64,000 nucleotides of DNA from Hyposmocoma kahamanoa (taxonomy: Eukaryota; Arthropoda; Insecta; Lepidoptera; Cosmopterigidae): contig NW_020655550.1 of assembly GCF_003589595.1 (NCBI RefSeq), forward strand, positions 526,889 to 590,888, given 5' to 3'. Position numbers and translations under genes: made by a program. The notes below the pieces were generated by a model, which did not search any database, was not told the origin of the DNA, and saw nothing but the letters and a program-made list of their open reading frames with translations. Shown in pieces: positions 35,749 to 46,768 of this stretch (position 1 is the first letter of the stretch; each line of letters starts with the position of its first letter).

Positions 35749-36567
35749 CTATATCTCTCTTGTGCACATTACGTACGTACATTGTTTATAGTGACGTCCT
35801 GTACTTGTTCTTGCTTTTACTTTATTAGCGGTAGCGGGCATGCTACTATCAGCATCACCTTCTGCTAACTCTCTGGACTGAGCTACTGCAAAGAATTGAT
35901 CGAAAGTAACCTCTATAAGTTTTCCGTCGTAAGTCTCTTGAAGGTCTGGCCATTTCTGTTTTAGGTCCACTTCTAGTTGAGGGTGATTTAAGCCGATAGC
36001 AAATCGATCGCGCAATTGACATTGAAACATTGTGTCCTTGTAGCCACAATCGCTGGCGAGTTTCTTTAGCCTGTTAGCATACTGTTCCATAGTCTCGTTG
36101 TGGGCTCGTACGCAACTCCAAAATTCAGTTAGTGCTTTATACCTCGTAACTTTAGTTCGATGTAAATCGAGTAGTTTAGACTTAATGTCATTGTAGGAAC
36201 TGTTTCCAAAGTTAGGAACGAGTGCTATTTTTAGGTCGTGAAATATCTCAGGAGACATACATGAAAATAACAATTCTTTCCTTGTGTCATTATCACTTAC
36301 AGCCCATATGTTACATTTGACTTCGAAAAAATCTAAAAATTTTTCTACCGATACAGTCGCAGGGTTAAAAGTGTCGCATTTGAAACTTTTAATAATTGTG
36401 TACTTGTTGCTGCTTGCCGAGCTGGTAGGTTCCGTGCCAGGTGTTGCTGGCGTGGGGAGCTCCACTGCTGGTCGTTGTTGCAACACAAGTTGTTGCAAAA
36501 TGTCCGAAATCTGTTGTTGCTGATTTTTTTGTAATTGTAGAAATTCTTGGAATTGTTCCTTATTCAT
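35749..36567 (-). CDS. Gypsy-type gag-like protein
   Basis: A 272-codon frame starts with ATG at 36567, 27 bp inside the 5' LTR. It opens with a glutamine-rich coiled segment (QLQKNQQQQISDILQQLVLQ), followed by a proline/threonine spacer. The capsid-like core contains VEKFLDFFEVKCNIW and FWSCVRAHNETMEQYANRLK, the helical pattern of the Ty3/gypsy retrotransposon gag family. The zinc knuckle follows in another frame. The frame itself is intact; whether it is expressed is unknown. Confidence 0.8.
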   Translation of the reverse strand: MNKEQFQEFLQLQKNQQQQISDILQQLVLQQRPAVELPTPATPGTEPTSSASSNKYTIIKSFKCDTFNPATVSVEKFLDFFEVKCNIWAVSDNDTRKELLFSCMSPEIFHDLKIALVPNFGNSSYNDIKSKLLDLHRTKVTRYKALTEFWSCVRAHNETMEQYANRLKKLASDCGYKDTMFQCQLRDRFAIGLNHPQLEVDLKQKWPDLQETYDGKLIEVTFDQFFAVAQSRELAEGDADSSMPATANKVKARTSTGRHYKQCTYVMCTREI

Positions 36568-36593
36568 TTTGTTTGGTTACTCCTCGTCGCCAA

Positions 36594-36687
36594 TGAAATA
36601 AACTAATATTAACATAATCCAAGCATTTTTATTATTTGCAGAAGACATTTTACAGTGTCAATTTTAACCATAGATCTACCAACCATA

Positions 36688-36725
<38 letters not shown>
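36594..36725 (-). repeat. 5' LTR of the gypsy-type element
   Basis: 132 bp. It contains a longer (TA)n run than the partner LTR and ends TATCA before the CTAGG duplication. Confidence 0.88.
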
Positions 36726-36726
<1 letters not shown>

Positions 36727-37480
36727 TAGGAAATGGAATTGTTTCTCAATTTTAATCTCACCTTAATTTATTAAGATGTCGTATAGTTCTTTTCTTGATA
36801 ATGATACAGTGCTACAACTAGGTCCTGGAACCAAGAGAAGTCGTACGTTATTAAAATTCATATAAATAAGAAAACATTAATTTATTAGGTAAATATCAAA
36901 AACTCTTTTTCTTGCCGAAATCGCAAAATATCGCAAAAAAATCCCACGTGCTAAAGTTGCCCAATAATAAAACTATTTAATCATGCAAACAAAAGTACTT
37001 GATATGCCTGGATACTCATCTAAAATTTCACACTTTTCTGAGAAATGCAAAAATTTCACGAAAGATTACAATGTTCATTTCTTAGCATTATGATTCATCG
37101 TATGTACTCAATTTTATTATATAATAATTATAAAAATATAGCACGTACCTGCAGCTGTCGTCTTCATGTAAAAAAAAGTCAAATTTGAAAATATTTCAAC
37201 CAGTCACAATATTTTTAAGATTAATAAAAAAGATCGAATCAACGTGCGACAGACGTGCTCTCTCCGCGATGCTTTTTTTGCGACTGAGGGGAGAGAGACG
37301 GGGGATGTTATCGGCCACGTGACTTACGGTACCTGACGGGTGGGTACAATGATGTTATTAAACAATGCTCACTGGGTGGGTATGTTGGTAACATAACTGC
37401 CAATATAACGATGGTAATCATGGCGTTTGGATTTTTGAATTAATACCAACTTTTAAGGTATCCTGCCCCACTGTGAGACG

Positions 37481-38041
37481 CACCGTAATATGATTTAAAT
37501 GGAAACATTGTACATACTTTAAGCGCCTTCTACATTATGATCACAAAATCCTACGGTGACGGTGACCTCCACCTGTGTTTGGACTTTTTTTTCCATCCTC
37601 TAAGGTAAAACCCGAGGAGTTAGCGTGATTGATCGAAGCGAAGTTTTTTTATCTAGAAATGTCAGAAGGCACAAAAAATAGTCAGTACTGAAACTCGGAA
37701 GTAAATAATTAGTAATTTTATTTATAAGTAAGTATTTGGGATGTAATAATAGTACACTGATGGATCGATGATCATTAAGTAAGGAAATGTTATGCCTAAA
37801 CTCAGATTCAGTTACGTCTCTCATTACTTTATTTTCATTTTCTACAAGATTTGTTAAATTTTTGATCAGAAATGCACGATATTGAAAAATTACACTTGTA
37901 GCCCAGTCCTTTTCGCCATGTGTCAATGTCAAAATTGTCAATTAAAATCTGCAGAGATCGATTACTGAGCTTGCCCTATTTTTATTTATAATTCAAATTT
38001 CTCGGCTGTATATCTAGCAAATCATTCATTTGCACAGCTTT
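37481..38041. other. 5' flank of the SCOC gene
   Basis: No coding exon was recognised. The motif CCATCCTCTAAG appears at about 37593, one of several copies in the 37-50 kb region. Confidence 0.4.
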
Positions 38042-39758
38042 ATGTTTGTCATGTCTTCTATAATGCAGAAATGTAACGACGACAATATTCCTTTGGCAGA
38101 TGACGACCCGCAGGTTATAATTACTGATGATGTGGAAAATAATCGTTTGGATCACGGTCGTTCCATGGACTCATTGCCGAGTTCGTATACTGGGGGATCA
38201 TCGAGTCCTGGACTAAATGGGCCGCCTAGCTTTGAACCTGACTCGGGTATCGACGAGCAGGAAGAAAAGGCACGCCTCATATCACAAGTACTAGAATTAC
38301 AGAACACTCTAGATGGTAAGTTGAATGTTTTCATGGAATTTCGCAACGCCCTATTGCCTATGGCGAAGTTTCTTTCTTGTTTACAGCGAATTAATGTTTT
38401 TGTCCATTGTGCAGAAATGTCAATTTATACCATCAGCTTAATCTCCAGTAGAGTTCATAGCACCTACAAAATGCTCGCGTGCAATCTTTTGTTAATTATA
38501 TTCTATAATATGTTTCTTTGTGTATGATTAATTCATTATTAATCTTGCTATAAAGTTGCAATTGCAAATGATTGGAGGCCTTAGTACTATTAGAAGAAAA
38601 GTCCCAGGCCATAATTTCTTGTGTATGTCAAGTTTAGGAATGTAATTGTTTTTGAATTATTTTATTTATGAGAGTCAGAACTCACAAAGCATTTATTGTC
38701 CACTTGTTGAAAACTGTCAGAAAAGAAAGTTATCAAATGTTCTTGTCTAGTGCGCTGTGTAAAATGCATTTTTTAAATGATCCTTATATGTAATGCAGCG
38801 AAGTGGTGGTCCTTAATCTGAATATCGAAACAGAAAAATGTTTTGTCTTGCTTTTTATCATTATAGAATTGTCAAAGTCAAATCATTTTATTTGCTTTAA
38901 ATATAATTACATGCAAATTTGTATAGTTGTACAGACGGCAGCACATCAAGCCACACCTTGGTGGATCTTGTTCCATTGTACTGGAGGTCTCTGCATATCC
39001 TTTTTATTTTTTCTCACATTGCTTTTGTTGTCTAACATTGTCTGTTGTCATTGCAAACAATACATACTCTTGGTATTATAATATGTCAAAAGTGGTTTTA
39101 TCCCATGAAAGTCATAAAAATATTCAAACAAAAGTGTTTTGCTTGATGTGCTGTTGACTGTACATTTTACAAACTTTATTTGATTGTCACCTGCAGTTTT
39201 ACATGTAGAGGCATTATTTACCAAATAGAAGAATTCCTCTATTTTCTTCATGTTCACAGCAAAGTGCATTCTACTAGTAAATAATTATTAGTATTTAGCA
39301 TTTTTTATTTCATCTTCTTTTTATTTGGAAATATATATTCTCAATGTCAAGAGACATTTGTTACGAAGTATTGGGTAGTTTCTTGACTTTGTTATTTTCT
39401 TTTGTGTCTGAAAATGCTCATTTTACTTGGGGAACAACTATACTTAAAAGAAACATACCTGAATTTCCCGTCATTTAAAGAAAGCAAACTAAAAAATATA
39501 TAAGTATAAAATAATAACAAACTACATTGTTGCAACACTTTCATAACCTACAGAATTTAAAACATACAATGTTTCATACAAAGATACTATTATAAATCTT
39601 TTTAACTGATTGTTACAGATTTGTCCCAAAGAGTTGACTCAGTTAAGGAAGAAAACTTAAAGTTACGTTCAGAAAATCAAGTGCTTGGTCAGTACATTGA
39701 CAACCTCATGTCAGCATCTTCAGTGTTCCAGTCTACCTCTCCTAATGCTAAGAAGTAG
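38042..39758 (+). CDS. SCOC: Short coiled-coil protein (SCOC homologue), two exons
   Basis: SCOC is a small Golgi-associated coiled-coil protein; in mammals it binds Arl1-type GTPases and takes part in autophagy regulation. Exon 1 (38042-38315) ends in a GTAAGT donor and exon 2 (39619-39758) begins after TTGTTACAG; they join in frame, giving about 137 aa. The conserved C-terminal coiled coil is unmistakable: [17 protein letters not shown] in exon 1, then [20 protein letters not shown] and [14 protein letters not shown] in exon 2. The N-terminus is acidic and low-complexity, ending in [20 protein letters not shown]. The first in-frame ATG is 38042; 38051 (MSSIMQK) is an equally good start. A candidate AATAAA lies at 39921. 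An upstream noncoding exon could exist. It looks functional. Confidence 0.92.
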
Positions 39759-41376
39759 ATTAAGTACAAGCACTGTTTGTCTTGAATACTTTAAGTTTTA
39801 ATGTTGACATTTATCTTGACAATTGGTGTAAATTTTGTCAGACATATATCAGTTTCAATGATAGAACAAGTAAAGTTAGACTATAAATATATATAAACCA
39901 ATTTTTCCATCCTCTAAGCAAATAAATTACATGCACTGACAAAGATGTTGACAGCTCAGTGATAGATTCAGTAAGTTATTTAGGTATGATCACAACAGCA
40001 GTTTGACGAAGGGGTTCTTAAATAAATAAATATGTAGCTGCTGCCTAAACATGGGCATTCTCAGTCAGTATTAACTGACAACATACATTGAAACTGACGA
40101 TGGCCCAAGCCTAGTGGCCGCCATTAACGAAATAATGACAATAAGATTCAGACAAACTTATACAATTAAATTGTAATTTCACAAAACAATTTTTTTTAAC
40201 TTAGTGTAGAACTAATCAAAATGGAAGCTCGGAATGTTTGTTGTCGTTATTGTGCTAGTTTTTATCATGTGAAAAAAATATTGTTTATTAATTTATAACT
40301 ATGTGATCAACATTGAAACTTAAAGTACCTACACTATGCAGGTTGTTAGCTGTAATGCGAGATGTATGCAGTGAAGACAAATTATTTAAATCCATAGAGA
40401 TTACATCTCTGAAATCAAATGCTATGGTATGGTATGCTCTTATGATAGTCTGGATTAAAATTGTCTGTCTTAACTGAAGTGTCACACATCTTAATTCAGC
40501 ATTTATAAATCCTGATTAGATACATCTAATTTCCTGCCAACCAACCTGCACATTAACAACATCATGCTAAATATTTAAGAGGCTTTAACTACTTCAAAGC
40601 AATGCATTTGTAATTAATTTTAAAGTCCTGTATTTGTACCTAAAAATAAAATTAATAAAAGTATTAGCTATGTGAACTGTACATTTTACATTTATAATGA
40701 AAAGAAAATTATGTTTTGGTGAAAATTATATTTAATTAACATGCAAGTTGTATTAAGGTATGAATGATCCTGAGAATGGAATTTATTGTGTAACCTTGTG
40801 ATACTTTACAGGGGTGTATAATACTAGAACATTCCCTGTACAAGTGTTATAGCTGCACATCTTCGTAAACATGACATGAAACTTCTTCCTTCCTCACTAA
40901 CCTTAGAACAGCAGCTGTACTTTTTTTACCTAAGGATTTAACAAGGAAATATAATTTTTAAAATTTTTTTAGCAGAAACTGCATCTATTTGCTGGTTCCA
41001 GTTGTCAAAGGAGAATAAAATGTGTTTTGTACGGATTTATGAATTAGTTGACATAGGGAACTAATTTTATTTTGTCTGTTGTAAATCTAAATGTATAAAT
41101 GAAAACAAGCAATACACAATTCACATTCCATTAATGACCAATTTCATGCTCTCTTAATAATCTCAAATATCTCATTTTCATTACATGCTTCTCTTAATAA
41201 AGTTTTAATGCATTTTTTGTTTCATTTAAAGTTTAAACAACAGTTTGTGACCTATATTTCGTGTGATCGTAGCTTGTATAGTTAATTAATTTTAAAATTT
41301 CGCGGTTGTAACTGCCTAATTCACGTCTTTTTCTGGGGCAATCAGATCTAAGCTAGATGCTGTGGATCTCGAGGCT
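39759..41376. other. SCOC 3' region and intergenic sequence
   Basis: AATAAA at 39921-39926 is the best polyadenylation signal for SCOC. Beyond about 40000 no gene or named repeat was recognised. Confidence 0.45.
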
Positions 41377-41716
41377 GAGAAATGGTGCCGCTGGAATAAG
41401 CTTATTCCAGTGTGGACAGTAAAACACCTTTATAACTTTTGAACGGCGGACCGACTAAATCTAGTTGTTTGCGAGTAGAACCGACTAAATTGCAACTTTT
41501 TATCTAGCTAGTCAAATTTCAAATCTCGACAATGGTCACATTGGAATAAGGCACACGTAAATGTCGCTGAAACTGGAAGTTTACAAGCAGCTAAAACTAT
41601 TTACATTCCATATGAAAATCCGATTTATCATCAGATAACTCTTCCATCCTTTAAGGATAACTTGTTATATGACTTTATTAGACTTCCTTTATTTTTTTCC
41701 ATCCTCTAAGTTCTAG
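41377..41716. repeat. Dispersed repeat, copy A (inverted relative to 49690-50270)
   Basis: A perfect 20-bp palindrome, CTGGAATAAGCTTATTCCAG, lies at 41391-41410. ACTTTTGAACGGCGGACCG and ACTTTATTAGACTTCCTTTA are found in the complementary orientation near 50200 and 49960. The block ends with CCATCCTCTAAGTTCTAGGG. No coding capacity is seen. Confidence 0.7.
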
Positions 41717-42507
41717 GGTCCACTTCATTGGCAATAATTTATGATCAGAGAAAAGAAGACAAAACGCTGAGATAAAATCACATTTGTCGTTAAATAAAAA
41801 TAAAGATCTAGAGAGAAACTTGCTAAGTTGGCAACTCTGCCTAAATCTTTTATAAACTAAACAAGTTATGGAAATCACTTGACGTTGAACACACATTTGA
41901 TTGCTATCGGTTCTCGAGGAAGTCACGCATCCAACCTTCGGAAAACACGTGGTTAAAGCGTGACGGGTGAAAGCTAAGTCCTGTACAAGATGAGCTGATA
42001 GGAATAAAATATCATGCCATTAAAGCGTGCACGTATTATGGAGACTAATGTTTCTGTCCCTCTATTCCCACCTGTTCTGTCGGCAGAACTATTGGGATTT
42101 TTTTTACCATTAGTTCTGTTCACAGAACAAATGGGAACCTCTATTCCCACCTGTTCTGTCGGCAGAACTATTGGGATATTTTTTTACCATTACTTCTGTG
42201 ATTTATAAGACTATGCTTTACACCCTGGTTCATACTCAGATATTCCCAATTGTTGTTACGTAGTTCTGTCACAAATATGCAGTTTGTCTTATAAATAACA
42301 AAGATATCGTAAAGGATTAAAAAATATATTAACGTAGTTTCTCTAAAAACAAAGGTATCTCCTTAGAATAATAACGCATAGAAACCTAGCCCGCACACGC
42401 TAAAGTGAGGCAAGTTAGAGGGTTCCAAACGCGTCCCAGGAGCGCGCGGGCTGTTAGTGCTCAAGGTCATATTGCACCGCGAACAGCTCCAAAATTTTTT
42501 GCAAAAA

Positions 42508-42582
42508 ATGACGAAATGTGCGGTAAATGGGTGTAAAAATACAACAGACAAACAAAATAGACACTAACATCGCATTCCACAA
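42508..42582 (+). pseudogene. THAP zinc-finger first exon
   Basis: ATG at 42508 opens MTKCAVNGCKNTTDKQNRH, with C-x4-C spacing as in the start of a THAP domain (C2CH). A TAA follows at 42565. In a shifted frame the residues IAFH continue the domain up to a GTAAGT splice donor at 42583. The THAP domain's usual second half (W..., then C-x2-H) is not present downstream in this element. I infer a broken first exon of a P-type transposase; a captured host THAP exon is the alternative. Confidence 0.65.
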
Positions 42583-43146
42583 GTAAGTAATGCGTTTCAA
42601 CTCATATTTTTATGTAAATATTCACTAAAACAGAAAAATAATTTCGCGGCAACAAGATACGAAAGTGTTGCAAAGTAACGAATTTTTTTTCTCCCCATTT
42701 TGCTATTCTGTATCAAAATAATTATATTACGTAAATTTTAGTGGTGCCTGTAATTTCGATTTATTTGCGCATTTTGAACTAATATTTACTCGAATAAACA
42801 TTAAATGTTTTCGTTAACTCCTGTAAGTGATTGGGACACTTAATTATTTTATAATACTTTTAACGGCTCTGCGTTCATGCTTTATTGAATAATTATTTAT
42901 ATTAATTTTATTTGAATTGGAGCACATATTGCAACAAATTTACAGTATATATTTGTTTCTACTATAGTGTTGGCACCACCAGTACAACTTTGATAGCTTA
43001 TATGTCTTTCTTTTCGTAACTCAAGCGAAATATTTTATATTAAAATATTTTATTTTCTTAAAAGGGGAGCATTCTTAAGCGATTTTTTTAATCTATTTTA
43101 ACAGTTATTTTCTTTAATGTTTGCTTATGGCATTTTCGGTTTTAGG

Positions 43147-43612
43147 TTTCGAATATGGCACTTATTTCTAAATCCAAGATGGCGGGCGCGATTTTTCGAA
43201 TAATGGCAAGTTGGGTATCGTTTTCGAGATGTTTGGGAATGTTCAATACAAATATGGGACTCATTTCTAAATCCAAGATGGCAAACACGACAGTTCAAAT
43301 AAAAGCAATATTCGTAATGAGCACCCCCAAATACCTCGAAAACGATACCCAACTTGCCATTATTTGAAAAATTGTGCCCGCCATCTTGGATTTACAAATA
43401 GTGCCATATTCGCATTGAGCATCCCCAAATACCTCGAAAATGATACCCACGTAGCATTTTTTTGAAAAAATCGTGCCCGCCATCTTGGATTTACAAATGA
43501 GTGCCATATTCGTAATGAGCATCCCCAAATACCTCGAAAAGGATACCCATATAGCATATTTTGAAAAATCGTGTCCGCCATCTTGGATTTACAAATAAGT
43601 GCTATATTCGTT
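43147..43612. repeat. Minisatellite with an inverted centre
   Basis: A unit of about 115-120 bp (GCCCGCCATCTTGGATTTAC, then ATTCGTAATGAGCA, then CCCCAAATACCTCGAAAA) is repeated about three times on the plus strand from about 43310 to 43612. It occurs at least once in inverted orientation from 43147 to about 43290. It lies entirely inside the P-like element. Confidence 0.85.
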
Positions 43613-45679
43613 TTTCATCGACAAAACCGAGCACATCTGTAGGCACCTGATCGACAATGTCGGGCAAATCTGTAGGCACCTTTAACTTAATGATGAGTTA
43701 AGCAAGATACAATTTCCCCACTTTTGAGGGAAATGTTATTCCATGGCATCATTTTTTGTATATTTGTGTGCGTGCCGACGAGCGTAGTTACAAGTTGCTT
43801 ACGCCTACATGAATTTGGTTTTTGCCTCACTTGTGACAGTTCGTTTGATATGAAACTATCATTCTATGCGTTATTATTCTAAGGGTATCTCTATGTCACC
43901 GTCAAGTAATTGCATTTGGTACACTTTGATCATCTCGTCGTTTTGGACCTGCTGATTTGTCCTTCGTTTGGATGTTTTCTTGACATTTGCCATTTGGATG
44001 GCTTTAACAGAAAAAAAGATGCATCTTCTTCTATGTTTTTCAGGAATTGAAAAACAGTCGCTGGCCTGGTTTTGAACGTGCCGTTAATGGCACGATGCCA
44101 GCCCTCAACAACATTAGTTGTGCGACGGCGCCGACCAAACGCAGTCCATGATTTGATGCGCCTAGGTTTCATCCAGAAATTCATGTATTTCATAAACTTA
44201 TCCAAGTCGGACCTGTCACTAAAATCGAGCACTTGGGATTTTACATATTCCCATCCTTCCATAACACGTTCTTCGGGCAATAGTGGAAGAACGCTGCACA
44301 AACTTACGATTCTCATTTGGGAAAACATCAGCAATGGCTTGAATGGCGGCTTCCTCGAAATCAGTAATGAAAGTGGGAGGTTTCCAATCTGGAATCTGAG
44401 TTTTTATTAGACTGAAAAGTGTGGTATAGGCTGTCTTGGTTTTGTGACTAAGAAGTGCATATATTAGAGACATCACAGTAGTAGATAGACACACTTCAGA
44501 GCTTTCAAGATCTGCATGAATAGTGTAAACCTCTGTGAAAGGTCCCGGGCAAATTTTAATTGTGCCGTCTGCAAAAAAAAAATATTTTTTTCTCGTAAAA
44601 GAGTCCTTGCTTCCTTAGTGGCAAAAATTATAATACGGACGCCCTCGTCCTCGTCGTTGTAATCTGCCAACATAAACTTAGAAAACGGCATAGGTATTTC
44701 TACTGCATTTACAATGTCATTTAGGTAGTTCATTTTCTGAACTTCGTTTAATTTATTTCTCCTTCTGTAAATCGACGACTTAATTTGGTTGAAGCTGGGT
44801 ACCTCTTTAATGAGATCTATTCCCGTGTTTTTTAAAGCAGCTACTGTTTTCTTGTACACTGCCGGTACGGTTTCACTGCCTATCATCATTTCATCAACAC
44901 TTTTGTGGATTATAACGGACATGGCTTCTTTGTTTGTGTCAGGAATGCAGGCATTGTCATGGTCAACATGTTTAACTATTTCCTTTTCATCCTAGAATAA
45001 AAAATAAAAATACAGTAAATATAAAACAAATCCTTGTGTGTAAACTTAGGTTCATACCACAACTTATTTAAACAGTAATTACTTCGGAAGTGGTAACCGT
45101 TCCACTGCATTTTCTTGTACATGGCACATCTCCATAACGTTTGTAAATTTGGATATTGAGAGAGCCGGTAATATTCGTAGCCATTTTCGAGCAACACGCG
45201 GCCGCGGCCGCGTTTTATTATGTTAAACTCACTCATTGAACAAACAACAACCCTTTTCAATATATAAGATTAATATTATTGCCCTTTTAAAACCCTTCAA
45301 ACATGAATTTCATGACGTTGTCATCAGGATACAAATAAATAATAGATACTTACCTCAAGTGGCCAGTACTTGATAATTGATAGCAAACTGCATAGAGAAG
45401 TAGTTTGTTCGTGAACAGAACTAATGGTATAATATTTAAAAAATCACAATAGTTCTGCCGACAGAACTATTCAACGGAACCGGTGGGAATTATTTTGTGA
45501 ACAGAACTAATGGTAAAATAAATCCCAATAGTTCTGCCGACAGAACTACTCAACAGAACAGGTGGGAATATCTGAGATTGAAGCAGGGTGTAAAGCATAG
45601 TCTTATAAATCACAGAACTAACGGTAAAAAAATCCCAATAGTTCTGCCGACAGAACAAGTGGGAATAGAGGTTTCTGTC

Positions 45680-46768
45680 GATACCCTACCATAGATATCT
45701 ATTGAAAAAAGATTGCTAATGAATCTCTTTGATATGGTTTTGTGTTATTATGGACACATGGAAAACTATAATAGGATGTCAAAGTGTACAATAAAAACAA
45801 GTCAATTGCTTAAAAACATGAATTTTTTATTTGTTATTAATTTTTCTTGCTACTATATCATCATCACATCAGCCGGAAGACGTACACTAGATACATGAAA
45901 AATCCCTACCGAAACGCAGCAGTTTTACATAATTGTCTTTTTCACTGTGCTGCACATTTGTGCACGTAAACCTTTTATCTCAACTCACAAATCGAAATCA
46001 AAATTAGAACTTCGTTATAAACTGCACAGTTATTATGTGGTATTTTTTATTGCTAGTCTCAAATTTTATGCAAATCGGTTTCGGTTGAGGTACGGCCGAG
46101 TATTTTGTACGAAAATTCTGCAATTACAATGAATGCCAACAAAGCTTCTCTCGCTGCGCTAACCCAAGGCTAACCCTACAATACTTACTTTACTCCAATG
46201 ATTACGATCATTTTTATACTCTTTGTTTATTGGGGGAAGAGACGTTGGTATAATAGGTACATCTTTAACGTGCTCTAAATAACGATAATTTTATTTAAGT
46301 ACGTATATACATGTCTGCATACTTAAATTACTTCACATAAATTAAATCACTAATATACTTTCGTTCTCAATACAATCAATTAAATATTAGATCTTGTTGG
46401 TCTGTGGATAGAGATTCCGGAACCGGACATGTTTTTAAGAATCGGGAATTCGGGACTAGTCTTCAACTTTCAAATGCGGTTCCGCATTTCTCGGTTCTTT
46501 TGGTACTGTCGGTACTATACTTTTTAGATTTTTGTAATATGTTGATACCATAGATTTAGTATATAGGTACCCATAGATTGGCAATGCAAGTGAAAGAGCG
46601 TTAGTATACACGTATGTTAGAGCGAGATGGGTAGACGAGACCACTTCATTATACGATATGAGCCTGTATAAACCTAGGGTCAGCTGACAACGAAACAAAT
46701 TTCTTTTATTTTTAAAAAAATAATTGGTTTTAAAATGTGAAATAGTGTTAAACGGACGTTTATTAGTC
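45680..46768. other. No gene recognised
   Basis: Noncoding AT-rich sequence. Some phrases around 46550-46650 (CATAGATTTAGTATATAGG and CCATAGATTGG) also appear in inverse form near 49140-49170, suggesting a diverged dispersed repeat. Confidence 0.45.

Larger units (their letters stand above)
32713..36725 (-). mobile_element. Ty3/gypsy-type LTR retrotransposon nested in the Transib
   Basis: Short LTRs (32713-32828 and 36594-36725) begin TGAAATAAAC on the plus strand and end in CA. They differ by one substitution and by the length of a TA run. CTAGG is duplicated at 32708-32712 and 36726-36730. On the minus strand, TGGCGACGAGGAG directly follows the 5' LTR as a candidate primer-binding site, and a purine-rich stretch (AGGGATGGACGAA) precedes the 3' LTR. 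Gag and pol are recognisable but frame-broken. The insertion lies a few bases upstream of the Transib transposase start. Confidence 0.92.
30634..37475 (-). mobile_element. Transib DNA transposon (RAG1-related)
   Basis: The two ends are inverted repeats of about 38 bp starting CACAGTGGGGCAGGAT. AGACG is duplicated perfectly at 30629-30633 and 37476-37480. A 5-bp GC-rich duplication and a CAC(A)GTG-type terminus are the marks of Transib, the superfamily from which RAG1 and the V(D)J signal heptamer are thought to derive. The 6842-bp span includes a 4.0-kb retrotransposon, so the Transib itself is about 2.8 kb. Its transposase lies on the minus strand and is broken. Confidence 0.88.
42362..43883 (+). 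mobile_element. P-superfamily-like element inserted in the MULE transposase
   Basis: The ends are perfect 22-bp inverted repeats that begin CTTAGAATAATAACGCATAG. GGTATCTC is duplicated on both sides (42354-42361 and 43884-43891). An 8-bp duplication fits P or hAT elements. A THAP-domain exon starts 147 bp from the left end, and THAP is the DNA-binding domain of P transposases, in which the coding region also starts about 150 bp inside. The rest is noncoding, with a minisatellite at the right. It is an internally rearranged, non-autonomous copy. Confidence 0.75.
42329..45236 (-). pseudogene. MULE transposase with FLYWCH-like front, interrupted
   Basis: ATG at 45236 starts MSEFNIIKRGRGRVLLENGY, leading to LWRCAMYKK, a FLYWCH-like zinc-binding domain. 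After an apparent intron (acceptor CTAG before 44991) the frame continues to 44590. A poly-A/T slip there shifts into ADGTIKICPGPF, the first catalytic Asp. ITDFEEAAI gives the second, and TTNVVEGWHRAING carries the Glu. Further shifts lie near 44300 and 44010. The last part reads toward MIKVYQMQLLDGDIEI, and the P-like element at 42362-43883 sits just before the final codons; the frame then meets TAA at 42331-42329 on the far side. It is inactive. Confidence 0.82.
42059..45671 (-). mobile_element. Mutator-like element (MULE), 3.6 kb
   Basis: The ends are CCTCTATTCCCACCTGTTCT and the complement of CCTCTATTCCCACTTGTTCT. TTTCTGTC is duplicated at 42051-42058 and 45672-45679 (8 bp; Mutator elements give 8-11). 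The inverted repeats are long and compound: each contains repeated TTCTGTCGGCAGAACTATTG modules, two on the left and three on the right. The interior has a MULE transposase on the minus strand and a nested THAP-bearing insertion. Removing the 1.5-kb insertion leaves about 2.1 kb. Confidence 0.88.

Noticed and set aside
43197..43580. Repeated unit considered as a CRISPR-like array
   Set aside because: The units are long direct copies without distinct spacers, one is inverted, and the genome is eukaryotic.
43125..43581. Several overlapping 70-77 codon frames with repeated residues
   Set aside because: They are translations of the minisatellite; the apparent protein repeats only reflect the DNA repeat.
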